DNA of 13,945 bases from an uncultured Alphaproteobacteria bacterium (GCA_937124505.1 CAKZKV010000256.1:1-13945); one strand, 5' to 3'; shown: positions 7,720 through 13,945, counted from the stretch's first letter. Notes: a model not told the origin generated them from the sequence alone. Numbers and translations are program-made.

Positions 7720-8652
7720 ATGAAACTTATTTCGGGAACAAGTAACTGCGAATTATCGCAAGCCATATCATATTATGTCGGCGTGCCACTGACAGAGGCA
7801 AATATACGGCGTTTTGCAGATAAAGAAGTTTTTGTAGAAATTCTGGAAGACATCCGCGGTGAGGATGTCTTTTTTATTCAATCCACGTGTTATCCGGCGA
7901 ATGTTCATACGATGGAACTATTGATTGCCATGGATGCAATCAAGCGTGCCTCGGCCAGACGGGTGACGGCGGTTATTCCTTATTTCGGATATGCTCGTCA
8001 GGATCGTAAAACAGGTTCTAGAACGCCTATTACAGCAAAGTTGATCGCAAACCTGATTACAACGGCAGGTGCTAACCGTGTGTTGACTATGGAATTGCAT
8101 GCGGGTCAGATTCAGGGTTTTTTTGATATCCCTCTGGATAATTTGCAAGTCGGCCCGATCTTTAAACCGCACATAGAACACAAGTTTAACGGGACGGAAT
8201 TATGTGTGGTGTCCCCTGATGTTGGCGGTGTGGTGCGGGCACGGGCTTTTGCCAAGCGTATTGATGCTGATCTGGCGATTATCGACAAGCGCCGCGAAAA
8301 AGCAGGGGTCTCGGAAGTCATGAATGTTATTGGTGATGTGAAGGACAAGGTTTGCCTGCTGGTTGACGATATTATCGATAGTGGAGGAACGCTCTGTAAT
8401 GCGGCCAATGCACTGAAGGAAAAAGGAGCCAAAGAGGTTCATGCCTATTGCGTCCATGGTGTTTTATCAGGTGACGCTGTCTCCAGAGTGCAGGCTTCCA
8501 ACATGGAAACACTGGTGATCGCTGATACCATTCCTGCAACTGAAGAGGTCAAGGCATGTTCTAAAATTGAAAGACTGTCCGTTGCAAATCTCATCGGCGA
8601 AGCCATTATCAGAACTCACCAGGAAAGCTCTATTTCAGAACTCTTTAAATAA
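7720..8652 (+). CDS. prs: Ribose-phosphate pyrophosphokinase (PRPP synthetase)
   Basis: This 310-residue enzyme makes PRPP from ribose 5-phosphate and ATP, feeding purine, pyrimidine, NAD, histidine and tryptophan synthesis. Visible blocks are [12 protein letters not shown] (30-41), the catalytic loop [10 protein letters not shown] (88-97), [18 protein letters not shown] (125-142), VVSPDVGG (163-170), the catalytic lysine region AIIDKRREK (186-194, Lys190) and the PRPP-binding loop [11 protein letters not shown] (214-224). Length is normal. One oddity is Glu125 (codon GAA) at the first position of the signature that usually reads DLH, where the family has a metal-binding aspartate. A strong GGAAGGGG ribosome site supports the ATG. 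rplY follows after 109 nt, the usual neighbour order in alphaproteobacteria. Confidence 0.97.
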   Translation: MKLISGTSNCELSQAISYYVGVPLTEANIRRFADKEVFVEILEDIRGEDVFFIQSTCYPANVHTMELLIAMDAIKRASARRVTAVIPYFGYARQDRKTGSRTPITAKLIANLITTAGANRVLTMELHAGQIQGFFDIPLDNLQVGPIFKPHIEHKFNGTELCVVSPDVGGVVRARAFAKRIDADLAIIDKRREKAGVSEVMNVIGDVKDKVCLLVDDIIDSGGTLCNAANALKEKGAKEVHAYCVHGVLSGDAVSRVQASNMETLVIADTIPATEEVKACSKIERLSVANLIGEAIIRTHQESSISELFK

Positions 8653-8665
8653 ATTGTTGTTTTAC

Positions 8666-8695
8666 TTGCTTTTCTGAAAAAAATTTTTTAATAAT
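8666..8695 (+). promoter_or_regulatory. Candidate rplY promoter
   Basis: TTGCTT (8666-8671) and AATAAT (8690-8695) are separated by 18 nt of A/T-rich DNA. The -10 matches consensus at 5 of 6 positions. The predicted start is near 8702, just before the small hairpin at 8707-8726. The area is AT-rich and chance matches are likely, so confidence is low. Confidence 0.33.
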
Positions 8696-8706
8696 CACTT
8701 CTTGAT

Positions 8707-8726
8707 CCGGCACCCCTGGAGGCCGG
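8707..8726 (+). promoter_or_regulatory. Hairpin in the prs-rplY gap
   Basis: CCGGC (8707-8711) and GCCGG (8722-8726) form a 5-bp GC stem with a 10-nt loop that could pair further internally (CC with GG). No T-run follows, so it is not a clear intrinsic terminator. It lies 35 nt before the rplY start and may be a leader structure. Confidence 0.3.
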
Positions 8727-8761
8727 TTAACCTTAAACTATGAAAAAACTGGAGAACGACA

Positions 8762-9430
8762 ATGTCAAAAAATAAAAATATACAGTTTTCCGCCGAATTG
8801 CGCGATCAAGCCGGTAAGGGGGTCGCTCGCGCTTTACGTCGTGAAGATAAGATACCTGCTGTGATATACGGGGCAGGAGAACCACCGATTAAAATTTCCA
8901 TGCCAGCCAAGGAAGCCAATATTGAGTACAATAAAGGGCATATGTACAATACCCTGTCTGATGTGACAGTGGACGGCAAGAAACATCTGACTCTTGCTCG
9001 TGATGTGCAGACACATCCTGTGAAAGATACAGTTCAGCATATTGATTTCCTGCGTGTGAGTGCAAAAACCAAAATTGATGTTGAAGTGCCGGTTCACTTC
9101 ATAAATGAAGAGGATTCACCTTTCTCAAAAAGATCAGGTATTCTGAACATTGTACGTCACGAACTTCCTCTGACCTGTAAGGCAACAGACATTCCGGAAT
9201 ATGTTGAAATTGATCTCATGCCTTTCAATATCGGTGATACAATCAAGCTGAGTGACATTACTCTGCCTGAAGGCACCAAATCTGCAATTGACCGTGATCT
9301 GACCATTGCAACCATTGCCGCGCCGAAGACAGCCGCTCAGGAAGAAGCTGAAGAAGCTGAAGCAGATGCAGATATCGAAGCCGGAACGGAAAGCGACGAA
9401 GCTGAGGCTGAAGAAAAATCAGAAGAGTAA
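8762..9430 (+). CDS. rplY: 50S ribosomal protein L25/general stress protein Ctc
   Basis: This 222-residue protein is the long (CTC/TL5) form of L25, which binds 5S rRNA on the large ribosomal subunit. The N-terminal L25 domain (about 5-98) shows GKGVARALRREDKIPAVIYG (18-37) and DVQTHPVKDTVQHIDFLRV (81-99). The C-terminal beta domain (about 100-190) contains VPVHFINEEDSPFSKRSGIL and LTCKATDIPEYVEIDL. The end (193-222) is a very acidic, low-complexity Glu/Ala/Asp tail. Such tails are common in alphaproteobacterial L25 and are probably disordered. A GGAG ribosome site lies 8 nt before the ATG. Its neighbours prs, pth and ychF are the conventional set. Confidence 0.96.
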   Translation: MSKNKNIQFSAELRDQAGKGVARALRREDKIPAVIYGAGEPPIKISMPAKEANIEYNKGHMYNTLSDVTVDGKKHLTLARDVQTHPVKDTVQHIDFLRVSAKTKIDVEVPVHFINEEDSPFSKRSGILNIVRHELPLTCKATDIPEYVEIDLMPFNIGDTIKLSDITLPEGTKSAIDRDLTIATIAAPKTAAQEEAEEAEADADIEAGTESDEAEAEEKSEE

Positions 9431-9444
9431 TTTTTCGCTCGTTA

Positions 9445-9465
9445 TTACCCGGCTTGTCCGGGTAA
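9445..9465. repeat. Intergenic palindrome 1 (REP-like or weak terminator)
   Basis: TTACCCGG (9445-9452) and CCGGGTAA (9458-9465) form a perfect 8-bp stem with the 5-nt loop CTTGT, 14 nt after the rplY stop codon. Only a weak T-containing stretch follows (CCTATTTCTAAATTT), so it is at best a poor intrinsic terminator. The CCCGG-CTTGT-CCGGG pattern resembles palindromes that recur between genes in many alphaproteobacteria. Copy number in this genome cannot be judged from one window. Confidence 0.6.
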
Positions 9466-9484
9466 CCTATTTCTAAATTTATGG

Positions 9485-9507
9485 ATTGCCCACATAAAGT
9501 GGGCAAT
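9485..9507. repeat. Intergenic palindrome 2 (REP-like)
   Basis: ATTGCCCAC (9485-9493) and GTGGGCAAT (9499-9507) form a perfect 9-bp stem with the loop ATAAA. The flanks read ATGG before and GACG after. This arrangement resembles the dispersed ATTGC...GCAAT palindromes seen in several bacterial genomes. It ends 12 nt before the preferred pth start and overlaps an in-frame upstream ATG (9481) that I do not accept as the start. It may also affect pth translation or transcription. Confidence 0.6.
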
Positions 9508-9519
9508 GACGCTATTATC

Positions 9520-10134
9520 ATGTTCAATATTTTTTCCAAATCACCAAATGACCAAATGATGTTACTCGTCGGCCTTGGTAATCCCGGAAAAAAGTACGAA
9601 AAAAACCGCCATAATATCGGCTTTATGGCGATAGATGCGTTTGCAGACGAATACGGCTTTCCATCTTTCCGCGGCAAGTTTCAGGGGGCGCTTTCCGAAA
9701 AAAAAATAAATGATAAAAAAGTTATTCTTCTCAAACCTCTGACCTATATGAACGAGTCAGGCCAGTCCGTTCAGGCGGCGGTGAAGTTTTACAAGTTATC
9801 CCCTGATCAGGTTCATGTGTTTCATGATGAACTTGATCTGGAGCCGGCCAAGGTACGCTTTAAAACAGGTGGGGGCAATGCCGGGCATAACGGCCTGAAA
9901 TCAATCCAGAAACATCTGAGCACACCGGATTTTCACCGCATTCGTATGGGGATCGGGCATCCCGGCCACAAAGACCGCGTGCATGGGTATGTCCTCAGTG
10001 ATTTTGCCAAGGCGGATCAGAACTGGCTGGAAAAAGAATTGCAGGGTTTATCAAAGCATCTGCCCCTTTTACTTGACGGAAATACGGAAGAGTATATGAG
10101 TAAAGTGGCATTAAATATCAATTCACAAGGATGA
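9520..10134 (+). CDS. pth: Peptidyl-tRNA hydrolase
   Basis: This 204-residue enzyme releases tRNA from prematurely dissociated peptidyl-tRNA. All key residues are visible (E. coli numbering in parentheses): Asn21 in GLGNPG (N10), catalytic His31 in RHNIGF (H20), Asn78 in [10 protein letters not shown] (N68), Asp103 in HDELDLEP (D93) and Asn124 in [12 protein letters not shown] (N114). The start is uncertain. ATG at 9556 ([11 protein letters not shown]) would match the usual family N-terminus, while ATG at 9520 adds 12 residues. ATG at 9481 lies within palindrome 2 and adds 25. None has a clear Shine-Dalgarno, so I chose 9520 as the compromise. The stop codon lies 4 nt before ychF, the conventional partner gene. 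Confidence 0.93.
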   Translation: MFNIFSKSPNDQMMLLVGLGNPGKKYEKNRHNIGFMAIDAFADEYGFPSFRGKFQGALSEKKINDKKVILLKPLTYMNESGQSVQAAVKFYKLSPDQVHVFHDELDLEPAKVRFKTGGGNAGHNGLKSIQKHLSTPDFHRIRMGIGHPGHKDRVHGYVLSDFAKADQNWLEKELQGLSKHLPLLLDGNTEEYMSKVALNINSQG

Positions 10135-10138
10135 GAAT

Positions 10139-11239
10139 ATGGCAATTAACTGTGGAATCGTCGGACTGCCGAATGTTGGAAAATCGACTTTGTTTAACGC
10201 CCTGACAGCCACGGCGGCGGCGCAGGCGGCCAACTTTCCGTTCTGCACGATTGAGCCGAATGTCGGGCGTGTGGCCGTGCCGGATGAGCGTTTGAATAAA
10301 ATTGCGGAAGTTGCCAAATCGGCAAGCACGATCCCTGCGCAACTGGAATTTGTTGATATTGCAGGACTTGTGAAAGGGGCGAGTAAAGGCGAAGGCCTGG
10401 GAAACCAGTTTCTGGCGAATATCCGTGAAACGGATGCGATTATCCACGTCCTGCGCTGTTTTAAAAATGACGATATCACGCATGTGGAGGGTTCTGTTGA
10501 TCCGATTCGCGATGCGGAAACGATTGAAACTGAATTGATGCTGGCCGACCTGCAATCGCTTGAAAAACAGATTGATAATATGTCTCGCAAAGCCAAGTCA
10601 GGAGATAAGGAAACAAAAGCGCAGCTGGAGGTTATGGAGCGCGTCAAAGCGGCTCTGGATGATGGAAAGCCTGCCAGGACGGTTAGTATAGATCAGGATG
10701 AAAAAAAGTACTTTAAGCTGCTGCAGCTTTTGTCTTCAAAACCCGTTTTATATGTCTGTAATGTTAGTGAACACGATGCCGCGACGGGAAACGAATGGAC
10801 AAGACAGGTCGAGACGATGGCCGAGGAGCAGGGCGCAGAAGTTGTCATGATTTCTGCGGCGATTGAATCTGAAATTGCCCGCATAGAAGACCAGAAGGAC
10901 AAGGAAGAGTTTTTAAGGTCTTTAGGGCTTCTTGAATCCGGGCTGGATAAAATCATCAAGGCGTCTTACAAGCTTTTGAACCTGCAAACTTACTTTACAG
11001 CAGGGCCAAAAGAGGCCCGCGCCTGGACCATCAAAATTGGCTCAACGGCTCCGGAAGCGGCAGGCGTGATTCATACGGACTTCCAGAAAGGGTTTATCCG
11101 TGCGGAAACGATTTCCAATGATGATTATATTTCCTGTAAAGGCGAAGCCGGGGCGAAAGAATCCGGGAAAATGCGCTCTGAAGGGAAAGACTATATCGTT
11201 CAGGACGGAGATGTCATCCTCTTCCGGTTTAACGTCTAA
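10139..11239 (+). CDS. ychF: Redox-regulated ATPase YchF (Obg-family)
   Basis: This 366-residue P-loop protein of the Obg/YchF family binds ribosomes and prefers ATP to GTP. Motifs are G1 GLPNVGKS (9-16), the switch region [14 protein letters not shown] (32-45), G3 DIAG (73-76) with [20 protein letters not shown] (76-95), and NVSE (208-211) in place of the G4 NKxD motif, which explains the relaxed nucleotide choice. A coiled-coil segment (about 125-200) and a C-terminal TGS domain (about 280-365) complete the normal length. An AAGGATGAG ribosome site lies just upstream. The last codons (TTCCGGTTTAACGTC) form the left attachment site of an integrated element. The end is unchanged in protein sequence, but the TAA stop codon comes from the element; the right-hand copy continues into TGA. 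Confidence 0.96.
   Translation: MAINCGIVGLPNVGKSTLFNALTATAAAQAANFPFCTIEPNVGRVAVPDERLNKIAEVAKSASTIPAQLEFVDIAGLVKGASKGEGLGNQFLANIRETDAIIHVLRCFKNDDITHVEGSVDPIRDAETIETELMLADLQSLEKQIDNMSRKAKSGDKETKAQLEVMERVKAALDDGKPARTVSIDQDEKKYFKLLQLLSSKPVLYVCNVSEHDAATGNEWTRQVETMAEEQGAEVVMISAAIESEIARIEDQKDKEEFLRSLGLLESGLDKIIKASYKLLNLQTYFTAGPKEARAWTIKIGSTAPEAAGVIHTDFQKGFIRAETISNDDYISCKGEAGAKESGKMRSEGKDYIVQDGDVILFRFNV
11222..11237 (+). repeat. attL: 16-bp direct repeat at the 3' end of ychF
   Basis: TTCCGGTTTAACGTCT covers the last five ychF codons and the first base of the stop codon. An identical 16-bp copy lies at 12813-12828. The bases on both sides differ (C versus A before, A versus G after), so 16 bp is the exact shared core. 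This is the expected product of site-specific integration into a gene 3' end. Confidence 0.85.
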
Positions 11240-11358
11240 ACCAAATCAATGATTTCATGAAGTTTCATGGCACCTCATATACGTTTTAGTTATTTGATAT
11301 TTAATAATTTTATGCTCTCTTGACACTTCATTCCATTTCTTGCCATCTCATAGAAAAC

Positions 11359-11415
11359 CGTGTACGGTATCGGGTATGATTTAAAAACACGCCTTTTATA
11401 AACCGTGTATAAGAA
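11359..11415. repeat. Left putative recombinase arm sites
   Basis: Three related units lie upstream of the recombinase start: CGTGTACGGTAT (11359-11370), CGGGTATGATTT (11371-11382, directly abutting) and CGTGTATAAGAA (11404-11415). They share CG(G/T)GTA(C/T) with the right-hand iterons. Position and shared motif suggest arm-type integrase binding sites that also overlap the likely promoter region. Function is inferred. Confidence 0.5.
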
Positions 11416-11426
11416 TGTGAGGCAAG

Positions 11427-12335
11427 ATGCTTACTGATAGTGCGTGTCGGGGCGCAAAGCCCAAAGATAAGCTGTATAGAATAAAAGATGCCAAAGGACT
11501 TTATCTTGAAGTTAAGCCTAATGGTATGAAGGCATGGCGTTATCGTTTTGAACTTGTCCATGACGGTAAACGAAAAGAAAGCATGTTTGCTATTGGCGAA
11601 TATGCTTATGTTTTAGGTAAGGAAACCGAAGAAGAAGCTAAAACTCGAAGAAATGACAGACGATTTACTTTGGCCGAAGCTCGTAAGGAACGCGATAAAT
11701 CTAGATCGCTTGTAAAACAGGGAATAAACCCAGCTCATCAGCGACAACTCAATCGGATTAAGCGTGAGCAAGAGTTTTCCAATACTTTTGAGATCGTAGC
11801 AGAAAATTGGATTAAATTACGTGACTGGGAAGAGATAACTAAAATGTAAAAGCGGCGCCTAGATATGTTAAAGCGCGTTGTCTTTCCACATATTGGGCAG
11901 TTACCAGTTCGTCAGGTTACTTCAAGACATATTCTCGATATTTTGAAAAAAGCCAATGAGAATAATGGCCCATCTGTAAAAGATGAAGCCAAGCGAACCA
12001 TGTCGTCAATTTTTGAGTTTGCAATTTCAAACCTTATGGTGGAAACAGACCCTGTTTATACAGTTCGTAAAGCATTGCCTGCTAATAAAACACAGCACAA
12101 AAGACCATTAGAAAAAGAAGAAATTGGAGAGTTTTTGCGCGATCTTGCGGGATATGAGCGAAACTTTCAGGTGGTTTCAGCTTTTAAGCTGATGTGGCTG
12201 ACCTTGGCTCGTCCGAAAGAAATTGTGGGTATGCGTTGGGATCAAATAGATTTTGAAAAGGCGATTTGGCATCGTCCTGCCGATTTAATGAAAAAACGTA
12301 AGCAACATACCGTGCCTTTGCCAAAACAGGCTACC
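11427..12335 (+). pseudogene. Tyrosine recombinase (P4-type integrase with N-terminal DUF4102 arm domain), broken
   Basis: The first 140 codons encode an arm-DNA-binding integrase N-terminus (LTDSACRGAKPKDKLYRIKD, LYLEVKPNGMKAWRYRF, FTLAEARKERDKSRSLVKQG). A TAA at 11847-11849 then interrupts the frame, which continues without shift (KRRLDMLKRVVFPHIGQLPV) through the core-binding domain into the catalytic domain. The first catalytic arginine is visible (LTLARPKEIVGMRW, nt 12204-12245), as is the beta-hairpin lysine region (KKRKQHTVPLP). The match ends near 12333. The HxxR, His/Trp and nucleophilic Tyr segments, about 100 residues, are missing. The nonsense codon and the lost active site both argue that it is inactive. 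The gene begins 190 nt inside attL and reads away from it, as in P4-like elements. A weak GAGGC ribosome site precedes the ATG. Confidence 0.85.
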
Positions 12336-12698
12336 TTTGTCGTTTCGTCTAAATGGCCCAGCGGTATCAGTGGCGGCCCTATTTTTAACGAAAATGGATA
12401 TGTTATCGGCATAGTCAGCTCCAGCCTTCATGATCCAGATGTGGACGAATTAACCGAAGGCTATTCGTTTTGGTTTAGCCCGATCCCTGCCATGCGGGGC
12501 TTTTTGCCTATTGTTGATACGGATAATGAGGGATCGCTTCGTGTCTGGGCTGTGTTAAAACAAAATCCGTGGGAATTGGCCGGTATTTTTGCTATTAGGG
12601 AACAGGCCGAGGCTTATAAAGCCGAGCTTGGCGCTGATTATGAGGTTATCTTTGGCAGTAATCGTTTTGGAACGGATGATTTTGTCTATTCTTCCTGA
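11865..12698 (+). CDS. Chimeric ORF: integrase core fused in frame to a trypsin-like protease C-terminus
   Basis: This 277-residue frame begins at an ATG six codons after the integrase nonsense codon. Residues 1-156 are the integrase core-binding domain and part of the catalytic domain (Arg116). From residue 157 (nt 12333) the sequence changes abruptly. It continues with PSGISGGPIFNENGYVIGIV (165-184), the GxSGGP context of the catalytic Ser169 in trypsin-fold peptidases. A tail follows that contains WELAGIFAIREQAEAYKAEL and DYEVIFGSNRFGTDDFVY. The His and Asp of a protease triad would lie in the missing N-terminal half, so neither half should be catalytic. Base composition also rises at the joint. 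Expression is unknown: the ATG has no good ribosome site (GGCGCC upstream). I treat it as a deletion fusion, probably non-functional. Confidence 0.6.
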   Translation: MLKRVVFPHIGQLPVRQVTSRHILDILKKANENNGPSVKDEAKRTMSSIFEFAISNLMVETDPVYTVRKALPANKTQHKRPLEKEEIGEFLRDLAGYERNFQVVSAFKLMWLTLARPKEIVGMRWDQIDFEKAIWHRPADLMKKRKQHTVPLPKQATFVVSSKWPSGISGGPIFNENGYVIGIVSSSLHDPDVDELTEGYSFWFSPIPAMRGFLPIVDTDNEGSLRVWAVLKQNPWELAGIFAIREQAEAYKAELGADYEVIFGSNRFGTDDFVYSS

Positions 12699-12727
12699 TA
12701 AAATGGCTTCATGAAAATTTATGGCAG

Positions 12728-12763
12728 CGCATACAAAAGCGGGTATAAAACCGGGTACAAAAT
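12728..12763. repeat. Right putative recombinase arm sites: three 12-nt iterons
   Basis: Three directly abutting 12-nt units are CGCATACAAAAG (12728-12739), CGGGTATAAAAC (12740-12751) and CGGGTACAAAAT (12752-12763). The second and third share 10 of their first 11 bases. The same CG(G/T)GTA(C/T) core recurs on the left side of the recombinase gene. The array lies between the chimeric ORF and attR, where P' arm sites of an attP would be expected. An iteron role in replication is an alternative. Confidence 0.6.
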
Positions 12764-12812
12764 GGAGCGGCCTTCAAATAGCTTTATATATAACAGTTAC
12801 TTATAGCAGAAA

Positions 12813-12828
12813 TTCCGGTTTAACGTCT
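12813..12828 (+). repeat. attR: 16-bp direct repeat
   Basis: This is an exact second copy of TTCCGGTTTAACGTCT. Reading on from this copy gives GTC TGA, so joining it to the ychF body would restore a ychF reading frame ending in the same residues with TGA. The next 13 nt lead directly to the end of the convergent unknown gene. This supports the right copy as the original chromosomal flank. Confidence 0.85.
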
Positions 12829-12843
12829 GATTTAGCAAGCGGA

Positions 12844-13917
12844 TTAGGTCATGTCTGCGAGAGAAACCGTGCCACTGTCGCCGCTTACAAGTTCTGACAT
12901 CTTGCGTAGGCCTGGATATTCCATGGAAGCAGACAGGGATGGTGGCAAGGCAGCGTACATCTCACGCATGGATGTCGTGGCATAACGGTTCCATTCCGGC
13001 GGCAAGGCGGGCGGTTCGATCCCCCGTATGCTGCATAAATTATTGAGACAGTGATAAAGGTTTTGAAGGCCGAAGGCATCTGAGAGGACTCGTGCTTGTT
13101 TCCATGTTCTCAAGGTATGCCGTATGAGAAATCTGTTATAAAAGGCATCGAACGCCTCTTGATTTGTCACGGAAATAGACGCGCCTCCTTCCGGTGTTTC
13201 GGGACCCGCCAGCCAGAATGATCCTGTGATTTTCAAGTATTGCAAGCCTTCGGCCAGTTCTGCCGTTGGGTAGGCTTCATATCGTGCCCAGCCGTTATGT
13301 CTTTCAACCATACCGCAGCGGTATCCGGACAGGCGCCATTTACCGCCGGGAAGGTGTTTCAGTTGCCCGGTTATTTCGTCGGGCTTGAGATAATATTTTG
13401 CGCCGTCTGTCCCCAGTTGATAAAAATACTTATCATCCAGAGCGAACAGCAGATACTTCATTTCATAGGGAGTCGGGGGACGAATCGGCTCAAAGCTCTG
13501 TAATATTTTGACAAGAATTTCATGGAGTTTATTAATATGCCCCAGAATTTCTGAGCCTTCAAAGAGATGCGCTCTTTGAAATTCTTTATCGGCAGCAAGT
13601 ATGACAATACACCAGCTGGCCAGAGAAGAGAGGTAAGCCGGGAGAGTGATGACAAAATCCCATACCCACTGGGCTTTGTTGCTCTCAGATGTCGTAGGGG
13701 AGATGGTGCCGCTCCATTCGTCTGTATAATCAATGCTTTCAAGGTAAACCCGTCGCCAGTATTCGGTATTGTCTCTGAAATGGTTGACACTGTTTTGTGC
13801 GGTGGCCTGCGAATTTTTATAGAGGTCTTCGTTTTGAGAACTGTTGGGAGACTCCATATACCAATAGGCGTTATAGGCAGCGGTTCTGGCATTGGTTTCA
13901 TCATTGATGAATGTCAT
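12844..13917 (-). CDS. Hypothetical protein, Trp/Tyr-rich, possibly 5'-partial
   Basis: I do not recognise this protein. From the first in-window ATG it has 357 residues rich in Trp, Tyr and Asn. The N-terminal part is polar (MTFINDETNARTAAYNAYWY). A hydrophobic stretch at about 86-108 (WDFVITLPAYLSSLASWCIV and on) could be a membrane or buried helix. Residues 147-165 (RPPTPYEMKYLLFALDDKY) and 183-215 (TGQLKHLPGGKWRLSGYRCG) have a compact alpha/beta look, and the C-terminus is Pro/Ser-rich. No signal peptide or known catalytic motif is seen. The frame stays open upstream of the ATG to the window edge, and no Shine-Dalgarno precedes it, so the true start may be outside. It converges on ychF, and its stop codon would lie 13 nt from the ychF stop codon if the mobile element were absent. 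Codon pattern and composition look native rather than foreign. Confidence 0.7.
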   Translation of the reverse strand: MTFINDETNARTAAYNAYWYMESPNSSQNEDLYKNSQATAQNSVNHFRDNTEYWRRVYLESIDYTDEWSGTISPTTSESNKAQWVWDFVITLPAYLSSLASWCIVILAADKEFQRAHLFEGSEILGHINKLHEILVKILQSFEPIRPPTPYEMKYLLFALDDKYFYQLGTDGAKYYLKPDEITGQLKHLPGGKWRLSGYRCGMVERHNGWARYEAYPTAELAEGLQYLKITGSFWLAGPETPEGGASISVTNQEAFDAFYNRFLIRHTLRTWKQARVLSDAFGLQNLYHCLNNLCSIRGIEPPALPPEWNRYATTSMREMYAALPPSLSASMEYPGLRKMSELVSGDSGTVSLADMT

Positions 13918-13945
13918 ACGGGTCAGATGTGAGTCTATACCGGCC

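Larger units (their letters stand above)
11222..12828 (+). mobile_element. Degenerate integrative element in the ychF 3' end
   Basis: The 1.6-kb segment is bounded by the 16-bp direct repeats and contains one recognisable cargo-free module: a broken tyrosine recombinase gene reading inward from attL. CG(G/T)GTA(C/T) motifs lie on both sides of that gene. The recombinase half is AT-rich (33-38% GC in two 60-base samples), while the fused tail is near 47-48%. No excision factor, relaxase or defence gene is present. I infer the remnant of a larger genomic island that lost its interior through a deletion joining the recombinase gene to a protease gene. The integrase is not expected to be active, so excision would need a related recombinase in trans. 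Confidence 0.82.

Noticed and set aside
8677..8690. A7T6 stretch after prs as an intrinsic terminator
   Set aside because: It has no GC stem; A/T self-pairing alone does not make a credible terminator.
9349..9420. GAAGCTGAAGAAGCTGA-type repeats at the end of rplY as a DNA repeat element
   Set aside because: They encode the acidic Glu/Ala tail typical of long L25 proteins and need no separate explanation.
11320..11325. Perfect TTGACA as a -35 box for the recombinase gene
   Set aside because: No acceptable -10 sequence occurs 16-19 nt downstream, so a promoter cannot be supported from it.
11240..11426. Search for a tRNA gene as the integration target
   Set aside because: No cloverleaf or tRNA-like 3' end is visible. 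The duplicated target sequence is the ychF coding end.

Overview
The window looks like a chromosomal segment of an alphaproteobacterium with moderate GC. The evidence is gene content and order: etfBA, a ubiK-ybjN-proC cluster, hldD-lgt followed by an NDUFAF7/MidA-type methyltransferase and pgeF, then prs-rplY(long CTC form)-pth-ychF. An LPS heptose epimerase and a lipoprotein-modifying enzyme indicate a Gram-negative envelope. No rRNA, tRNA or CRISPR array is visible. I cannot name the genus.

Left part, all on the minus strand (19-3807). The electron transfer flavoprotein operon etfB-etfA is interrupted by a small AT-rich RidA-family gene that is translationally linked to etfB. A promoter-like pair with a 17-bp palindrome filling its spacer lies in front of etfB. 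Further upstream, ubiK, ybjN-like and proC form a tight operon (4-nt gap, then a 1-nt overlap). It is transcribed away from a divergent intergenic region (3808-3973).

Middle part, plus strand (3974-11239). hldD, lgt, the MidA-like methyltransferase and pgeF form one compact, overlapping operon for envelope biogenesis and complex I assembly. prs has its own promoter-like sequence. It is followed by rplY, two perfect intergenic palindromes of REP type, pth and ychF.

Right part (11222-12828). A 1.6-kb degenerate integrative element sits exactly at the 3' end of ychF. It is bounded by a 16-bp direct repeat of the last ychF codons (attL/attR), so ychF keeps an intact end and only its stop codon changes. 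Inside is a tyrosine recombinase gene with an in-frame TAA. Its catalytic C-terminus is replaced by the C-terminal part of a trypsin-like serine protease. Motifs of the form CG(G/T)GTA(C/T), including three perfectly phased 12-nt iterons, flank the gene and look like recombinase arm sites. The element appears to be the scar of a larger island that lost its cargo by internal deletion.

Beyond the element, on the minus strand, is a Trp/Tyr-rich protein of unknown function. Its frame stays open to the window edge, so its 5' end may be missing. Without the element, its 3' end would lie 13 nt from the ychF stop codon.
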